Positions 38,897 through 46,841 of a stretch of 64,000 bases of DNA are shown piece after piece. The translations under genes were made by a program, and so were the position numbers. Where the stretch lies: positions 159,698 to 223,697 of the forward strand of contig NZ_AP014568.1 in NCBI RefSeq assembly GCF_000828895.1, written 5' to 3'. The notes below the pieces were generated by a model. The model was given only the letters and a program-made list of their open reading frames with translations. It had not been told where the DNA came from and ran no database searches. Numbering within the stretch: position 1 is the stretch's first letter; each line of letters begins with the position of its first letter. Origin of the DNA: Serpentinimonas raichei (lineage in GTDB: Bacteria; Pseudomonadota; Gammaproteobacteria; Burkholderiales; Burkholderiaceae_C).

Positions 38897-38927
38897 ATTT
38901 TAAACTATAAAGCTACTATAAGGTCAA
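38897..38927 (-). promoter_or_regulatory. MerR-type promoter of the metal exporter gene, 19-bp spacer
   Basis: Reading the minus strand, TTGACC (38922-38927) and TAAAAT (38897-38902) are separated by 19 bp, the over-long spacer typical of promoters activated by MerR-family regulators. The spacer contains repeated TTATAG units, a likely operator. The position between the divergent exporter and regulator genes is as expected. Confidence 0.8.
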
Positions 38928-38958
38928 TAGAGTAAAGAATCCGTTGGGGAGGAGGCTG

Positions 38959-39366
38959 ATGCGCATTGGTCAGTTGGCGCAGTTGGTAGGGGTCGAAACA
39001 CAGACGATCCGCTTCTATGAACAGCAGGGCTTGTTGCCGCCGCCTGGTCGGCAGGAGAACGGTTACCGTGTCTATACCGAGAAGCATGGTGAGGGGCTGG
39101 CCTTCATCCGTCGCTGCAGAATCCTGGGCCTGTCACTGGCTGAGATTCACGAACTACAGAGCTATCAGGACGACCCTCATCAGCCTTGTACCGCCGTCAA
39201 CGCCTTGCTCGATGATCACATCTCTCATGTGCGGTCGCAGATAACCGCTCTGCAAGCGCTTGAGAAACAACTCGTTTCACTGAGAGCGAGTTGCAACGAT
39301 GACCGGAAAGTTGAGGCGTGTGGGGTTCTTGCTGGAATTAGCGAAGGAAACATGCACCAGCAGTAG
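38959..39366 (+). CDS. CadR/PbrR-like MerR-family metal-responsive regulator
   Basis: This 135-aa protein starts MRIGQLAQLVGVETQTIRFY with a winged helix-turn-helix and a long dimerisation helix. Three cysteines match metal ligands of CadR/PbrR proteins: one in DPHQPCTAVNALL near residue 77 and two in ASCNDDRKVEACGVL near 112 and 119. GGAGG sits just before ATG 38959. It is divergent from the exporter gene and probably twists its 19-bp-spacer promoter in response to Cd, Pb or Zn; which metal is not decidable by eye. Confidence 0.92.
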   Translation: MRIGQLAQLVGVETQTIRFYEQQGLLPPPGRQENGYRVYTEKHGEGLAFIRRCRILGLSLAEIHELQSYQDDPHQPCTAVNALLDDHISHVRSQITALQALEKQLVSLRASCNDDRKVEACGVLAGISEGNMHQQ

Positions 39367-39429
39367 GTGAAGCATCAACCAGATAATCCGATGAGATGCC
39401 GGTCTGTCTCACTCTCATGCAAAGGTAAG

Positions 39430-39453
39430 ATCAACCATTTAATCCGCTTACCC
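39430..39453 (-). repeat. Right terminal inverted repeat of the ISL3-family element
   Basis: On the minus strand it reads GGGTAAGCGGATTAAATGG... and matches the left end at about 21 of 24 positions. The flanking 8 bases do not match those left of the element. Confidence 0.9.
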
Positions 39454-39960
39454 GCGGTCGTCAAACGGTACCTTGGCCGTCAGACTCAACAGCTCCTGCT
39501 CGGAGTCGCCCTTGGCCTCAACGGTACTGCTGTAGCGACGAATGTAATACCGCCAAACCTTGTGCTTGGCAGTCACCGACTCCGGTGCTTTGTAGGGCCG
39601 GGTCTGACCGCCCGGTGCCCATAGCACGATCAACTTGCGACCCTCAAGCTCCTCGATGCTCAGCACAGGAAAGTACGGCGGCTGTATCAACTGGCAGCGG
39701 GCCAGCAGTTCCCGCTGAATTTTGTCGAGCTGGTTATCGGCCAGCCCCGCCGGCGGGAACACCGGTTGGCCGTTGGCATCACAATCTTGGCCGATCACCA
39801 CATAACCGCCGCCGAGGTTTTCGAAGTCGTTGGCGAAGGCGCACACGGTGCGGATGATCGGGTCCGGATTCCATCCGGCTTTGTACTCGATGCGCTCGCC
39901 CTCGACTGTGCGCTGACGCAGCAGGTCGGTGAGGCTGATGGGGAGTTTGCTCACGTTCAT
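39454..39960 (-). pseudogene. N-terminal AlbA_2 part of the interrupted COG2865-type regulator
   Basis: ATG at 39960 opens an AlbA_2 (Schlafen-type) domain: RQRTVEGERIEYKAGWNPD, TVCAFANDFENLGGGYVVIG, then RKLIVLWAPGGQTRPYKAPE and KHKVWRYYIRRYSSTVEA. The frame runs to AKVPFDDRG at the element border and stops inside the inverted repeat (39448). The C-terminal half lies at 35322-36083 in the same orientation. This family is predicted to bind nucleic acid and regulate transcription. The fragment might still express a free AlbA_2 domain. Confidence 0.88.
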
Positions 39961-40042
39961 TTCGTGCGGTCTGCTGCGCCTTGGGCAAGGCCTACACATA
40001 TTTCAGGGGATGCGTCGCGTCCGCAGGCAAGTTCGTTGCGGA

Positions 40043-40477
40043 TTAACCCGACCCCAGCAGCCGCTGGTGCTCGATCTTGATGCAGCGCTCGCGCACCACC
40101 TGCAACCCGGCGGCGGCGGCGCGGGCCTCGGCCTCGGGGTGCGCCACGCCCAGTTGCAGCCACAGCGTGGCGGCCCCGAGCGCGATGGCAGACTCGGCCA
40201 GTGGCGGCACTTGGTCGCTTTGGCGAAACACATCCACGATGTCCAGCCGCAGCCCCTCGGCCGCCAAGGCGGCGGCGGCATGCTCTAGGCTGGCGTGGCA
40301 GGGCTGGCCCAGAATAGTCTGCCCAGCCGCGACCGGGTTCACCGGCAGCACCCGGTAACCCTGCTGCAACAGGTACTGCGCCACCTGATGGCTGGGCCGC
40401 TCCGGCTGCGGCGAAAGCCCCACCACGGCCACGGTGTGGCTGTGGCGCAGCAAGGCGCTCAGTTCGGTGTCGTTCAT
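40043..40477 (-). CDS. CoA-binding domain protein (YccU-like)
   Basis: The 144-aa protein has a Rossmann CoA-binding fold: TVAVVGLSPQPERPSHQVAQ near the N-terminus, YRVLPVNPVAAGQTILGQPC and LRLDIVDVFRQSDQVPP in the middle, and ATLWLQLGVAHPEAEARA. These match YccU/COG1832 proteins, whose role is unclear. Its ATG overlaps the stop of the rhodanese gene (40474-40477), so the two are translationally coupled. Confidence 0.9.
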   Translation of the reverse strand: MNDTELSALLRHSHTVAVVGLSPQPERPSHQVAQYLLQQGYRVLPVNPVAAGQTILGQPCHASLEHAAAALAAEGLRLDIVDVFRQSDQVPPLAESAIALGAATLWLQLGVAHPEAEARAAAAGLQVVRERCIKIEHQRLLGSG

Positions 40478-40872
40478 GGCCGCACCATCGGCCAGCCGCG
40501 CCGCGCCCAGGCGCTCATGCCACCTTCGACGAAGCGCACGTGCGTGAGGCCGGCGGCGTGCAGTTGCTCGGCCACGCGCGCCGAGCGGTTTTGGGTGTTG
40601 CAGATCAGCAGCAGCGGCTGGGCCGGGTCGCGTGGCAGCTCGTTGATGCGGCTGGCCAGTTGCGACATGGGCAGCAGCACCATGCCCGGGGCCACGCCGT
40701 GCGCGTGCTCCGAGGGCTCGCGGATATCGACCAGCACGGCGCGGCCGGATTCGAGCAGCGCACGGCCTTCGTCCAGGCTCACTTGCATGGCGGGGTTGGC
40801 GGAGGAGCAGGCGTTCAAGGTCATGATGCTGAGGGCCAGCAAGGCCGCTTTGAGGAAAGTTGAGATGGGCAT
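40474..40872 (-). CDS. Rhodanese-domain lipoprotein
   Basis: The 132-aa protein has a lipoprotein signal peptide with lipobox LNAC (ALLALSIMTLNACSS) and one rhodanese domain: AVLVDIREPSEHAHGV and the active-site loop with Cys in LLICNTQNRSARVAEQL. It probably handles sulfane sulfur at the periplasmic membrane face. It lies 7 bp after dsbD and overlaps the CoA-binding gene. Pairing with a periplasmic thiol reductase suggests a shared redox role. Confidence 0.9.
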   Translation of the reverse strand: MPISTFLKAALLALSIMTLNACSSANPAMQVSLDEGRALLESGRAVLVDIREPSEHAHGVAPGMVLLPMSQLASRINELPRDPAQPLLLICNTQNRSARVAEQLHAAGLTHVRFVEGGMSAWARRGWPMVRP

Positions 40873-40879
40873 GAGGGAT

Positions 40880-43045
40880 TCAAAGTTGCGCCAGCGCGGC
40901 GCGCAGTTCTTCTACGGTCAGGATTTCCGACAGCAGCAGCGGCGCACGCCCCGGTGCATGCAGCACATAGACCGGGATGCTGTTGCGCCCCAGCCGCGCC
41001 AGCGAGGCGGTCACGGCCGGGTCGCGCAGCGTCCAGTCGGCGCGCAGCAGCACCACCTTGCGCGCCGCCACGTCTTGCAAAAAACGTTCGTCGGCCAGCG
41101 CGTTGTGCTTGTTGTAGAGGCAGCTCACGCACCAGGCGGCGGTGTAATCGATGAACACCGTGCGCCCTTGCGCCAGCAGCTCGGCCTCGCGCTGCGGGCT
41201 CCAAGCCTCCCAGTACAGCCCGGCGACGGCGGTCGGGGTGCCGCGCTCGGCACCGGCGCTGCTGGAGGTGTTGGAGGTGCTGGGTTGTGCGTGCAGCATG
41301 GGGCCCAGCAGCCACAGCCCGCCCAAGAGCGCCAGCAGCGCCAGCGGGGCCATCCAGCGCCGCATCAGGCCGCCCCGGCCCACGGCCCACAGCAGCCAGG
41401 CCAGCAGCAGCAGCAGCATGAGCAGGCCCGCAGCGGCGTCGATGCCCCCCTGATGGCCCAGCACCCACAGCAGCCAGACCACGGTCGCCAGCATGGGGAA
41501 GGCCAGCCACTGGCGCAGCGTTTCCATCCACGCCCCAGGGCGCGGCAGGGCGCGCACCAGCGCCGGCACCCAGGTGGCGGCCAGGTAGGGCAGCGCCATG
41601 CCCAAACCGAGCGCGGCAAACACCGCCAGCGCCTGCGCCGGGGCCAGCGTGACCGCCAGCCCGAGCGCCGCCCCCATGAAGGGCGCGGTGCAGGGCGAGG
41701 CCACGGCCGTGGCCAGCACCCCGGTGAGGAAGGAGTCGGCGTTGGGGTTGCGCACGCGCAGGCTGGCCAGCGCGCTGGGCAGCATCGGGCCAAACTGGAA
41801 CAGACCGGCCAGATTCAGCCCGATCAGGGTAAAGAGGGCCGCCAGCGCCGCCACCACGGCCGGGTTTTGTAACTGAAAACCCCAGCCCAGTTGCTCGCCC
41901 GCCGCGCGCAGCCCCAGCAGCAGCGCGCCCAGCGCCAGAAACGAGAGCACCACACCGGCGGTGTAGGCCAGTCCGCCCAGGCGCAGGCGGCGCCGGTCTT
42001 GGGCGTGCTGCGAAAACGACAGCACCTTGAGCGCCAGCACCGGGAACACGCAGGGCATGAGGTTGAGGATCATGCCGCCGATCAAGGCCCCGAGCAGCGC
42101 CGCCCACAGCGTCAGGCCCGGAGCCGGGGCGGCCGCGCGCGCCGCCTCGGCGGCCAAGGCCGCAGCCAGCGCGTCCGAGACCCCGGTCGGGGCCGCCACG
42201 GCAGGCCAGCCGCCGGGTACCGGCAGCTCCATGCGCACCCCGGCCGCCCCCGGCGGCGGGTCGGCCAGCGCCAGCACCAGCGGCAGTTGCTCGGGTGAGG
42301 CGGAGCGAAAGGGGTTGAGCGGGATGCTGGCGTGCCAGACCCCGCCCTCCCAGCGCTGCTGCCAGGCGGCACCGGGCTGGATCAGGGCGCCGATTTCGGG
42401 GAAAAACTCCAGCGCCCGCCCCTGCCACGCCGCAGGCAAGCCGTGCAGCGTGGCTTGCAGCGCCTGCTCACCCACCACCAACTGGCTGGCCCCGGCCGGC
42501 AGCGCCACCGGGCGCGCGCCCCAGGCGGCCTCGAACGCCGCCGCGTGCGCCACCGTGGCCATTTGCGCCGGAATGCGCACCTGAAAGCGTGCCTCTTGCG
42601 GGATGCACTCCTCGCGGCAGATCAGCCAAGTGGCCAGCACCTCAAGCTCCAGCGCCGCCGCCGCAAAACCCGGCCGCACCTCGAGCGGGATCGGCAGCAG
42701 CACCGTGTCTTTGTAGCCGTAGTTGGCCAGCTCACCGAGCGGAAATTTGCGCGGCGTCGGCCATGCAATGGCCCCGGGCACCACGTGGCCCGGCAACTGC
42801 CACTCGAATTCGGTCGGCAAGCCAGAGTCGCCGGGGTTTTTCCAGTAGCTGTGCCAGCCCGGTGCGTGCTCGATCTGCAAACCCAGCCACAGCGGCTGCC
42901 CCGGCGCCACGCCCTGCGGCGCATGGACCAGCAGCGACGTGCGCGATTCCGGCGTGAGCACGGGGGCCGAAACCTGTGCGCCAGCCAACGGCACGCCCAG
43001 CCCGAGGCAGGCGCCCAGCAGAAAAACCCAGAAAATTTTGAACAT
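40880..43045 (-). CDS. Protein-disulfide reductase DsbD/ScsB-type
   Basis: This 721-aa protein has a signal peptide (IFWVFLLGACLGLGVPLAGA), a periplasmic N-terminal domain of about 280 residues with a Cys pair in LICREECIPQEARF, a central membrane domain of about eight helices with LMPCVFPVLALKVLSF and AVASPCTAPFMGAAL (the two redox Cys), and a C-terminal thioredoxin domain with WCVSC. Electrons would pass from cytoplasmic thioredoxin to periplasmic thiols. The long N-terminal domain is closer to ScsB than to classical DsbD. ATG at 43045 is preferred over an upstream GTG. Confidence 0.92.
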   Translation of the reverse strand: MFKIFWVFLLGACLGLGVPLAGAQVSAPVLTPESRTSLLVHAPQGVAPGQPLWLGLQIEHAPGWHSYWKNPGDSGLPTEFEWQLPGHVVPGAIAWPTPRKFPLGELANYGYKDTVLLPIPLEVRPGFAAAALELEVLATWLICREECIPQEARFQVRIPAQMATVAHAAAFEAAWGARPVALPAGASQLVVGEQALQATLHGLPAAWQGRALEFFPEIGALIQPGAAWQQRWEGGVWHASIPLNPFRSASPEQLPLVLALADPPPGAAGVRMELPVPGGWPAVAAPTGVSDALAAALAAEAARAAAPAPGLTLWAALLGALIGGMILNLMPCVFPVLALKVLSFSQHAQDRRRLRLGGLAYTAGVVLSFLALGALLLGLRAAGEQLGWGFQLQNPAVVAALAALFTLIGLNLAGLFQFGPMLPSALASLRVRNPNADSFLTGVLATAVASPCTAPFMGAALGLAVTLAPAQALAVFAALGLGMALPYLAATWVPALVRALPRPGAWMETLRQWLAFPMLATVVWLLWVLGHQGGIDAAAGLLMLLLLLAWLLWAVGRGGLMRRWMAPLALLALLGGLWLLGPMLHAQPSTSNTSSSAGAERGTPTAVAGLYWEAWSPQREAELLAQGRTVFIDYTAAWCVSCLYNKHNALADERFLQDVAARKVVLLRADWTLRDPAVTASLARLGRNSIPVYVLHAPGRAPLLLSEILTVEELRAALAQL

Positions 43046-43083
43046 GCGCAGCAGTGTAAACACCCACGGATAGTGAGCCGGCG

Positions 43084-43158
43084 CCCGGGGGTAAAGTTCC
43101 CGTACCCCCTGGGGCTTATCGCCAATGGCCGGCTGGGCGAACCGGGGCGCCAGCCGGC
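43084..43158. terminator. Two stem-loops between ntrX-like and dsbD-like genes
   Basis: GCCGGCTGGGCG (43128-43139) pairs with CGCCAGCCGGC (43148-43158) with one bulge, directly past the ntrX-like stop. A second stem pairs CCCGGGGGTA (43084-43093) with TACCCCCTGGG (43103-43113). Neither has a T-run on the minus strand, so they may act as a rho-assisted terminator or RNA-stabilising ends. Confidence 0.45.
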
Positions 43159-43159
43159 G

Positions 43160-43855
43160 CTACTCGACCTCGCGCTTGGGCTTGCTCAAATCCACCCCCA
43201 GTTGCTTGAGTTTGCGGTACAGGTGGGTGCGTTCGAGCCCGGTTTTTTCGGCCACGCGGGTCATGGAGCCGTTTTCTTGGCTCAGGTGAAATTCGAAATA
43301 GGCCTTTTCGAAGGCGTCGCGGGCCTCGCGCAAGGGCGCCTCAAACGTGAAGCGCTGCAGGCCCGGCGCCTCATCGGGCAATCGGCCGGCTGCCTGCGGG
43401 GGTGCTGCGGCTTCTGGGCTCGACACCGGCGCGCAGATGCCCCCCACCCCGGTCGCGCTGGTAGGCTTGCCCGGCGGCGCCGAGCGGGTCTGGGCCCGGC
43501 TCAGCCCCTTCTCCACCGTTTGCAGCAGTTTTTGCAGGGTGATGGGCTTTTCCAGGAAGGCCATGGCCCCGATGCGGGTCGCCTCCACCGCCGTCTCGAT
43601 GGTGGCGTGACCGCTCATCATGATCACGGGCATGGTGAGCAAGCCAGTCGCGGCCCATTCCTTGAGCAGGGTCACGCCGTCGGTGTCGGGCATCCAGATG
43701 TCGAGCAACACCAAGTCCGGGCAGCCGGCTTGCCGCAATTCACGCGCCCGGCTGGCGTTTTCGGCCAGCTCCACCGCATGCCCCTCGTCGTTCAAAATTT
43801 CGAACAACAACTCGCGTATGCCGAGCTCGTCGTCAACCACCAAGATGTTTGCCAT
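43160..43855 (-). CDS. NtrX-like response regulator lacking an AAA+ domain
   Basis: The 231-aa regulator has a receiver domain (ILVVDDELGIRELLFEIL, phospho-acceptor Asp in LVLLDIWMPDTDG, Lys in AFLEKPITLQ), a variable linker of about 50 residues, and a C-terminal Fis-type helix-turn-helix (TRVAEKTGLERTHLYRKLKQ). The HTH resembles NtrX, but the sigma-54-interacting AAA+ domain between the two is absent, with no sign of a frameshift. It lies 41 bp after the NtrY-like kinase, its evident partner. Confidence 0.92.
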   Translation of the reverse strand: MANILVVDDELGIRELLFEILNDEGHAVELAENASRARELRQAGCPDLVLLDIWMPDTDGVTLLKEWAATGLLTMPVIMMSGHATIETAVEATRIGAMAFLEKPITLQKLLQTVEKGLSRAQTRSAPPGKPTSATGVGGICAPVSSPEAAAPPQAAGRLPDEAPGLQRFTFEAPLREARDAFEKAYFEFHLSQENGSMTRVAEKTGLERTHLYRKLKQLGVDLSKPKREVE

Positions 43856-43896
43856 GCTGCCCCGCTAGTCTTCCCGTGCCATGCCCAATTTTGTTG

Positions 43897-46164
43897 CTAA
43901 TTTGCAACCCGCAATGATAGCGAGACTTGCGCCCCACCCTGGCCGTCCCCATCTTCCCATTGGCCGATGTCGATGCGGCCGCCGTGTTCGTCGATGATTT
44001 TTTTCACCACCGCCAGCCCCAAGCCGGTGCCCTTGACCTTGGTCGTGACGTAAGGCTCGAAGGCGCGCTTGAGGATGGCCTCGGAAAAGCCCGGCCCGTG
44101 GTCCAGCACCTGCAGCCGCACCCAGCGCCCGCCTTCAGAGGCGCGGCTGCGCAGCAGCACCGCCGGCGCACCGGGCGGGGTGGCGTCCTGCGCGTTTTGC
44201 ACCAGATTGTGGACCACCTGGCGCAGTTGCTGGGCGTCGGCCAGCACCGGCGGCAGGCCGGCCTGCAAGTCGAGCTGCACCGGCACCTCGGCGGCCTCGT
44301 AGAGCGCCACGATGTCGCGCACATGGGTGTTGAGGTCGAGCGGCTCCAGTTGCGCGGCCGGCAGGCGGGCGTAGTCGCGGAATTCGTTCACCAGCCGCTT
44401 CATGGCATCGACCTGATCGACGATGGTCTTGACCGATTTGTCGAGCAAGGCGCGCTCGCTGCCCTCGAGCTTGGGTTGCAGCTTCATGGCCAGCCGCTCG
44501 GCGGCGAGCTGGATCGGGGTGAGCGGGTTTTTGATCTCGTGCGCCAGCCGCCGCGCCACCTCGGCCCAGGCCTGGGCGCGCTGGGCCGAGATGATTTCCG
44601 AGACGTCATCGAACACCAGCAACTGCTCACCGCTGGGCAGCAAGGCGCCACGGGCGATCAGGGTCAGACCCGGGCGCTGGCTTTCAGAGGGGGCGGTGGC
44701 GCCCACGCCGGGGTGCAAATCCACCGATTGCTGCCAATGCTGGCCTTCTTGCTGCGCCGGATCGGCCAAGAAACGGTCGAACTGCTGCTGCACAAATTCG
44801 GCAAAGCCGTGCAGGCCGGGCACGGCCTGCATGCCCTGGCCGATGTATTCGGCCATCGGCGCGCGCAAGATGCGCGTGGCACCGGGGTTGGCGCTCACCA
44901 GGCGCTGCCGCGCATCCAACACCACCACCCCGGCGCTGAGGTTGTCGAGCAGGGTTTGCAAGTTGGCGCGTGCGGCATCGACTTGGCCGATGCTGCGCTG
45001 CACCGCCAGGCGCGCATCCAGCAGCTCTTGCGTCATGTGGGCAAAGGTGCGCGTCAGGCCGGCCAGCTCGTCTTTGGCGGGCAGGGCTTGCTTGGGCGTG
45101 AGGTCGCCGCGCGCCACGTCGCGCATGCCCTCGGCCAGCACCAGCAGCGGGCGCATCAGTTGCTGGCCCAGCAGCAGCGCCAGCAACACGGCGCCGAAGG
45201 TGGCCAAAAACAGCGCCAGCGTGAGGGTGCCGATGTACATGCTGCGCAAGCCGTCGCGCGCCAGCGCACGCTCCTGGTACTCGCGGTTGGCCAGTTGCAC
45301 CGACAAGGCGTCGGCCACCAAGGCCGCTGGCAGGGCCGAAGTGACTTGCAAAAAACGCGGCTCCTGCCCGATGCCAAAACCGTGCGGCTCCACCAACACC
45401 AGCACGCGCACGCGGGGCAGTTGCGCGCGCGTCAGTCCCAGCACCTGCTGCGGGTCGGTCAGCGTTTCGAGCTCTTCCAGGCCCTCGATGCGGGTCAGCA
45501 CGCGCTCGCTGCGAACCTGGCGCAGCAGGGCCGATGTGGGCGCAGGGGGCAGCAGATCAAAGCGCGATTCCCCCGCCGAGCCGATGGCGCGCCCGGCGGC
45601 GTTCCACAACACCACGTCATCGGCTTGCATCTGGGCCCGCAGGCCCTCAAGGCTGAGCGCGGCCATCACATCGCTTTGCTCGCCCAGCATCAGGGCGCCG
45701 CTGCGCGACTTGGACGCCAGATCGGCCGCCAGGGTGTCGAGCGTGGTGCGCCCCAAATTGAGCCCAGCGCTGAGCGCCGTTTCGACGCGCACGTCGAACC
45801 AGGTTTCGATCGAGCGCGATACGAACTGGTACGACACCACGTAGATCAGCAGACCGGGCAAAAAGCCGACCAGGGCAAAAATGGCCGCCAGCTTGACCTG
45901 CAAACGGCTGCCAAAGCGCTTGCGGCGCCAGCGGCTGGCGAGTTTGAAAGCCAGCCACAGCAGCAGCAAGCCCAGCAGGCTGGCCACGCCCACATTGAGC
46001 CAGACCAGATAGACGTAGCCCTCGGCCTCGAAGGCGCGGTGGTCGGTGGCCACGGTGAGCAAAAAAAACAGCACCAGCACCACCCCGCCGACGATCACCA
46101 GCAGCAGCGCCGCCAGCCAGCGCTGGGTGGCCGCGCTCAAGGGCCGGGCGGTGCCTGCATTCAT
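43897..46164 (-). CDS. NtrY-like membrane histidine kinase
   Basis: This 755-aa kinase has three to four N-terminal transmembrane helices (WLAALLLVIVGGVVLVLFFL and two more), a periplasmic region, another helix near 300, a HAMP domain, a PAS domain (NLSAGVVVLDARQRLVSANP) and a HisKA/HATPase core with RRLAHEIKNPLTPIQLAAER, NLVQNAQDA and GTGLGLAVVKKI. This is the NtrY layout. It is downstream of the DUF4390 gene (5-bp gap) and upstream of the NtrX-like gene. It may sense nitrogen or redox state as studied NtrY proteins do. Confidence 0.94.
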   Translation of the reverse strand: MNAGTARPLSAATQRWLAALLLVIVGGVVLVLFFLLTVATDHRAFEAEGYVYLVWLNVGVASLLGLLLLWLAFKLASRWRRKRFGSRLQVKLAAIFALVGFLPGLLIYVVSYQFVSRSIETWFDVRVETALSAGLNLGRTTLDTLAADLASKSRSGALMLGEQSDVMAALSLEGLRAQMQADDVVLWNAAGRAIGSAGESRFDLLPPAPTSALLRQVRSERVLTRIEGLEELETLTDPQQVLGLTRAQLPRVRVLVLVEPHGFGIGQEPRFLQVTSALPAALVADALSVQLANREYQERALARDGLRSMYIGTLTLALFLATFGAVLLALLLGQQLMRPLLVLAEGMRDVARGDLTPKQALPAKDELAGLTRTFAHMTQELLDARLAVQRSIGQVDAARANLQTLLDNLSAGVVVLDARQRLVSANPGATRILRAPMAEYIGQGMQAVPGLHGFAEFVQQQFDRFLADPAQQEGQHWQQSVDLHPGVGATAPSESQRPGLTLIARGALLPSGEQLLVFDDVSEIISAQRAQAWAEVARRLAHEIKNPLTPIQLAAERLAMKLQPKLEGSERALLDKSVKTIVDQVDAMKRLVNEFRDYARLPAAQLEPLDLNTHVRDIVALYEAAEVPVQLDLQAGLPPVLADAQQLRQVVHNLVQNAQDATPPGAPAVLLRSRASEGGRWVRLQVLDHGPGFSEAILKRAFEPYVTTKVKGTGLGLAVVKKIIDEHGGRIDIGQWEDGDGQGGAQVSLSLRVAN

Positions 46165-46169
46165 GGGGC

Positions 46170-46841
46170 TCAATCGCTGCCCGCAGGCACACGCAGGGTT
46201 TGGCGGTACCACACCGACCAGCCATCGTTTTGTGGCGCCACGAGCTGGAACGGACGCGGCAACAGCCGGTCGTCGAGCCGGAATTCGAACTCGACCCGCA
46301 AGGCACTGCCGTGGGGCAGCTCGTCGGCGGCCAGCAAGCGCCAGCGCGAGACCGAGGTGGCCGCCGCCATGGCGTCGGCAAAGCTGTCAAGGTTCTGGTG
46401 CAGCGCGGTGCCCAGCGCCGCCTCGTTGACCGGCCCCGTGGTGACGCTGACACGCCAGCGCCGCGTCAGGGGCTGGTAGGCCACGCGCACCACGCGCTGC
46501 ACCGACACCAGGTACTCAGCCGTCCAGTACCAGCGCGGGCGCCGCACCTCGGCCAGCCAGACAAAATGCACCGGCACCCCGCGCAGCAGCACGGATTCGA
46601 GGTCGGGCGGCAGCTCGGGGACCAGGCGTGCGCTCAGGCGCAAGCCCTCGGCGTCGCGCAGCAGCTCGACCGGGCCGCTGGCCCAACTGCCACCGGCCAA
46701 GCCCAGGCAGAGCAGGCCCAACAGCCACTGCAGCACGCTGGGCCAAGCCCGCGCCGCCTGCTTGCATGGCAGCGGCCGCCACGCCGCTGCGCACCTGGCG
46801 GGCTCAGGCGTGCTTGCGCCACAGCGCATAAAAAAATCCAT
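46170..46841 (-). CDS. DUF4390 domain exported protein
   Basis: The 223-aa protein has a hydrophobic signal segment (SVLQWLLGLLCLGLAGGSWA) and a DUF4390 domain: GLRLSARLVPELPPDLESVL, the WYWTAEYL stretch, RYQPLTRRW-like LTRRWRVSVTTGPVNEAALG and a VEFEFRLDDRLLPRPFQ ending. Its position between rsmB and ntrY is conserved in betaproteobacteria, and it may feed the NtrY periplasmic sensor. The start is uncertain: ATG 46841 overlaps rsmB by 38 bp; 46829 is an alternative. Confidence 0.85.
   Translation of the reverse strand: MDFFMRCGASTPEPARCAAAWRPLPCKQAARAWPSVLQWLLGLLCLGLAGGSWASGPVELLRDAEGLRLSARLVPELPPDLESVLLRGVPVHFVWLAEVRRPRWYWTAEYLVSVQRVVRVAYQPLTRRWRVSVTTGPVNEAALGTALHQNLDSFADAMAAATSVSRWRLLAADELPHGSALRVEFEFRLDDRLLPRPFQLVAPQNDGWSVWYRQTLRVPAGSD

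Larger units (their letters stand above)
36084..39453. mobile_element. ISPpu12-like ISL3-family element carrying lspA, CDF exporter and MerR regulator
   Basis: The 3,370-bp element is bounded by 24-bp inverted repeats: left GGGTATACGGATTTAATGGT... at 36084-36107, right at 39430-39453, matching at about 21 of 24 positions. Gene order is tnpA, lspA, cation-efflux gene and, divergently, merR. Content, order, size and terminal sequence agree with what I recall of ISPpu12 from Pseudomonas. ISL3 elements normally give 8-bp target duplications; the flanks here (AAAATCTT and GCGGTCGT) differ. The element splits a COG2865-type gene with loss of host sequence. tnpA is frameshifted, so the copy probably cannot move by itself. 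Confidence 0.93.

Noticed and set aside
36076-39461. Search for an 8-bp target duplication around the ISL3-family element.
   Set aside because: AAAATCTT on the left and GCGGTCGT on the right do not match; no duplication is claimed.
43160-43855. The NtrX-like regulator without its AAA+ domain as a deletion mutant.
   Set aside because: The frame is continuous and the linker looks natural; such AAA-less partners of NtrY-like kinases seem normal in this lineage.
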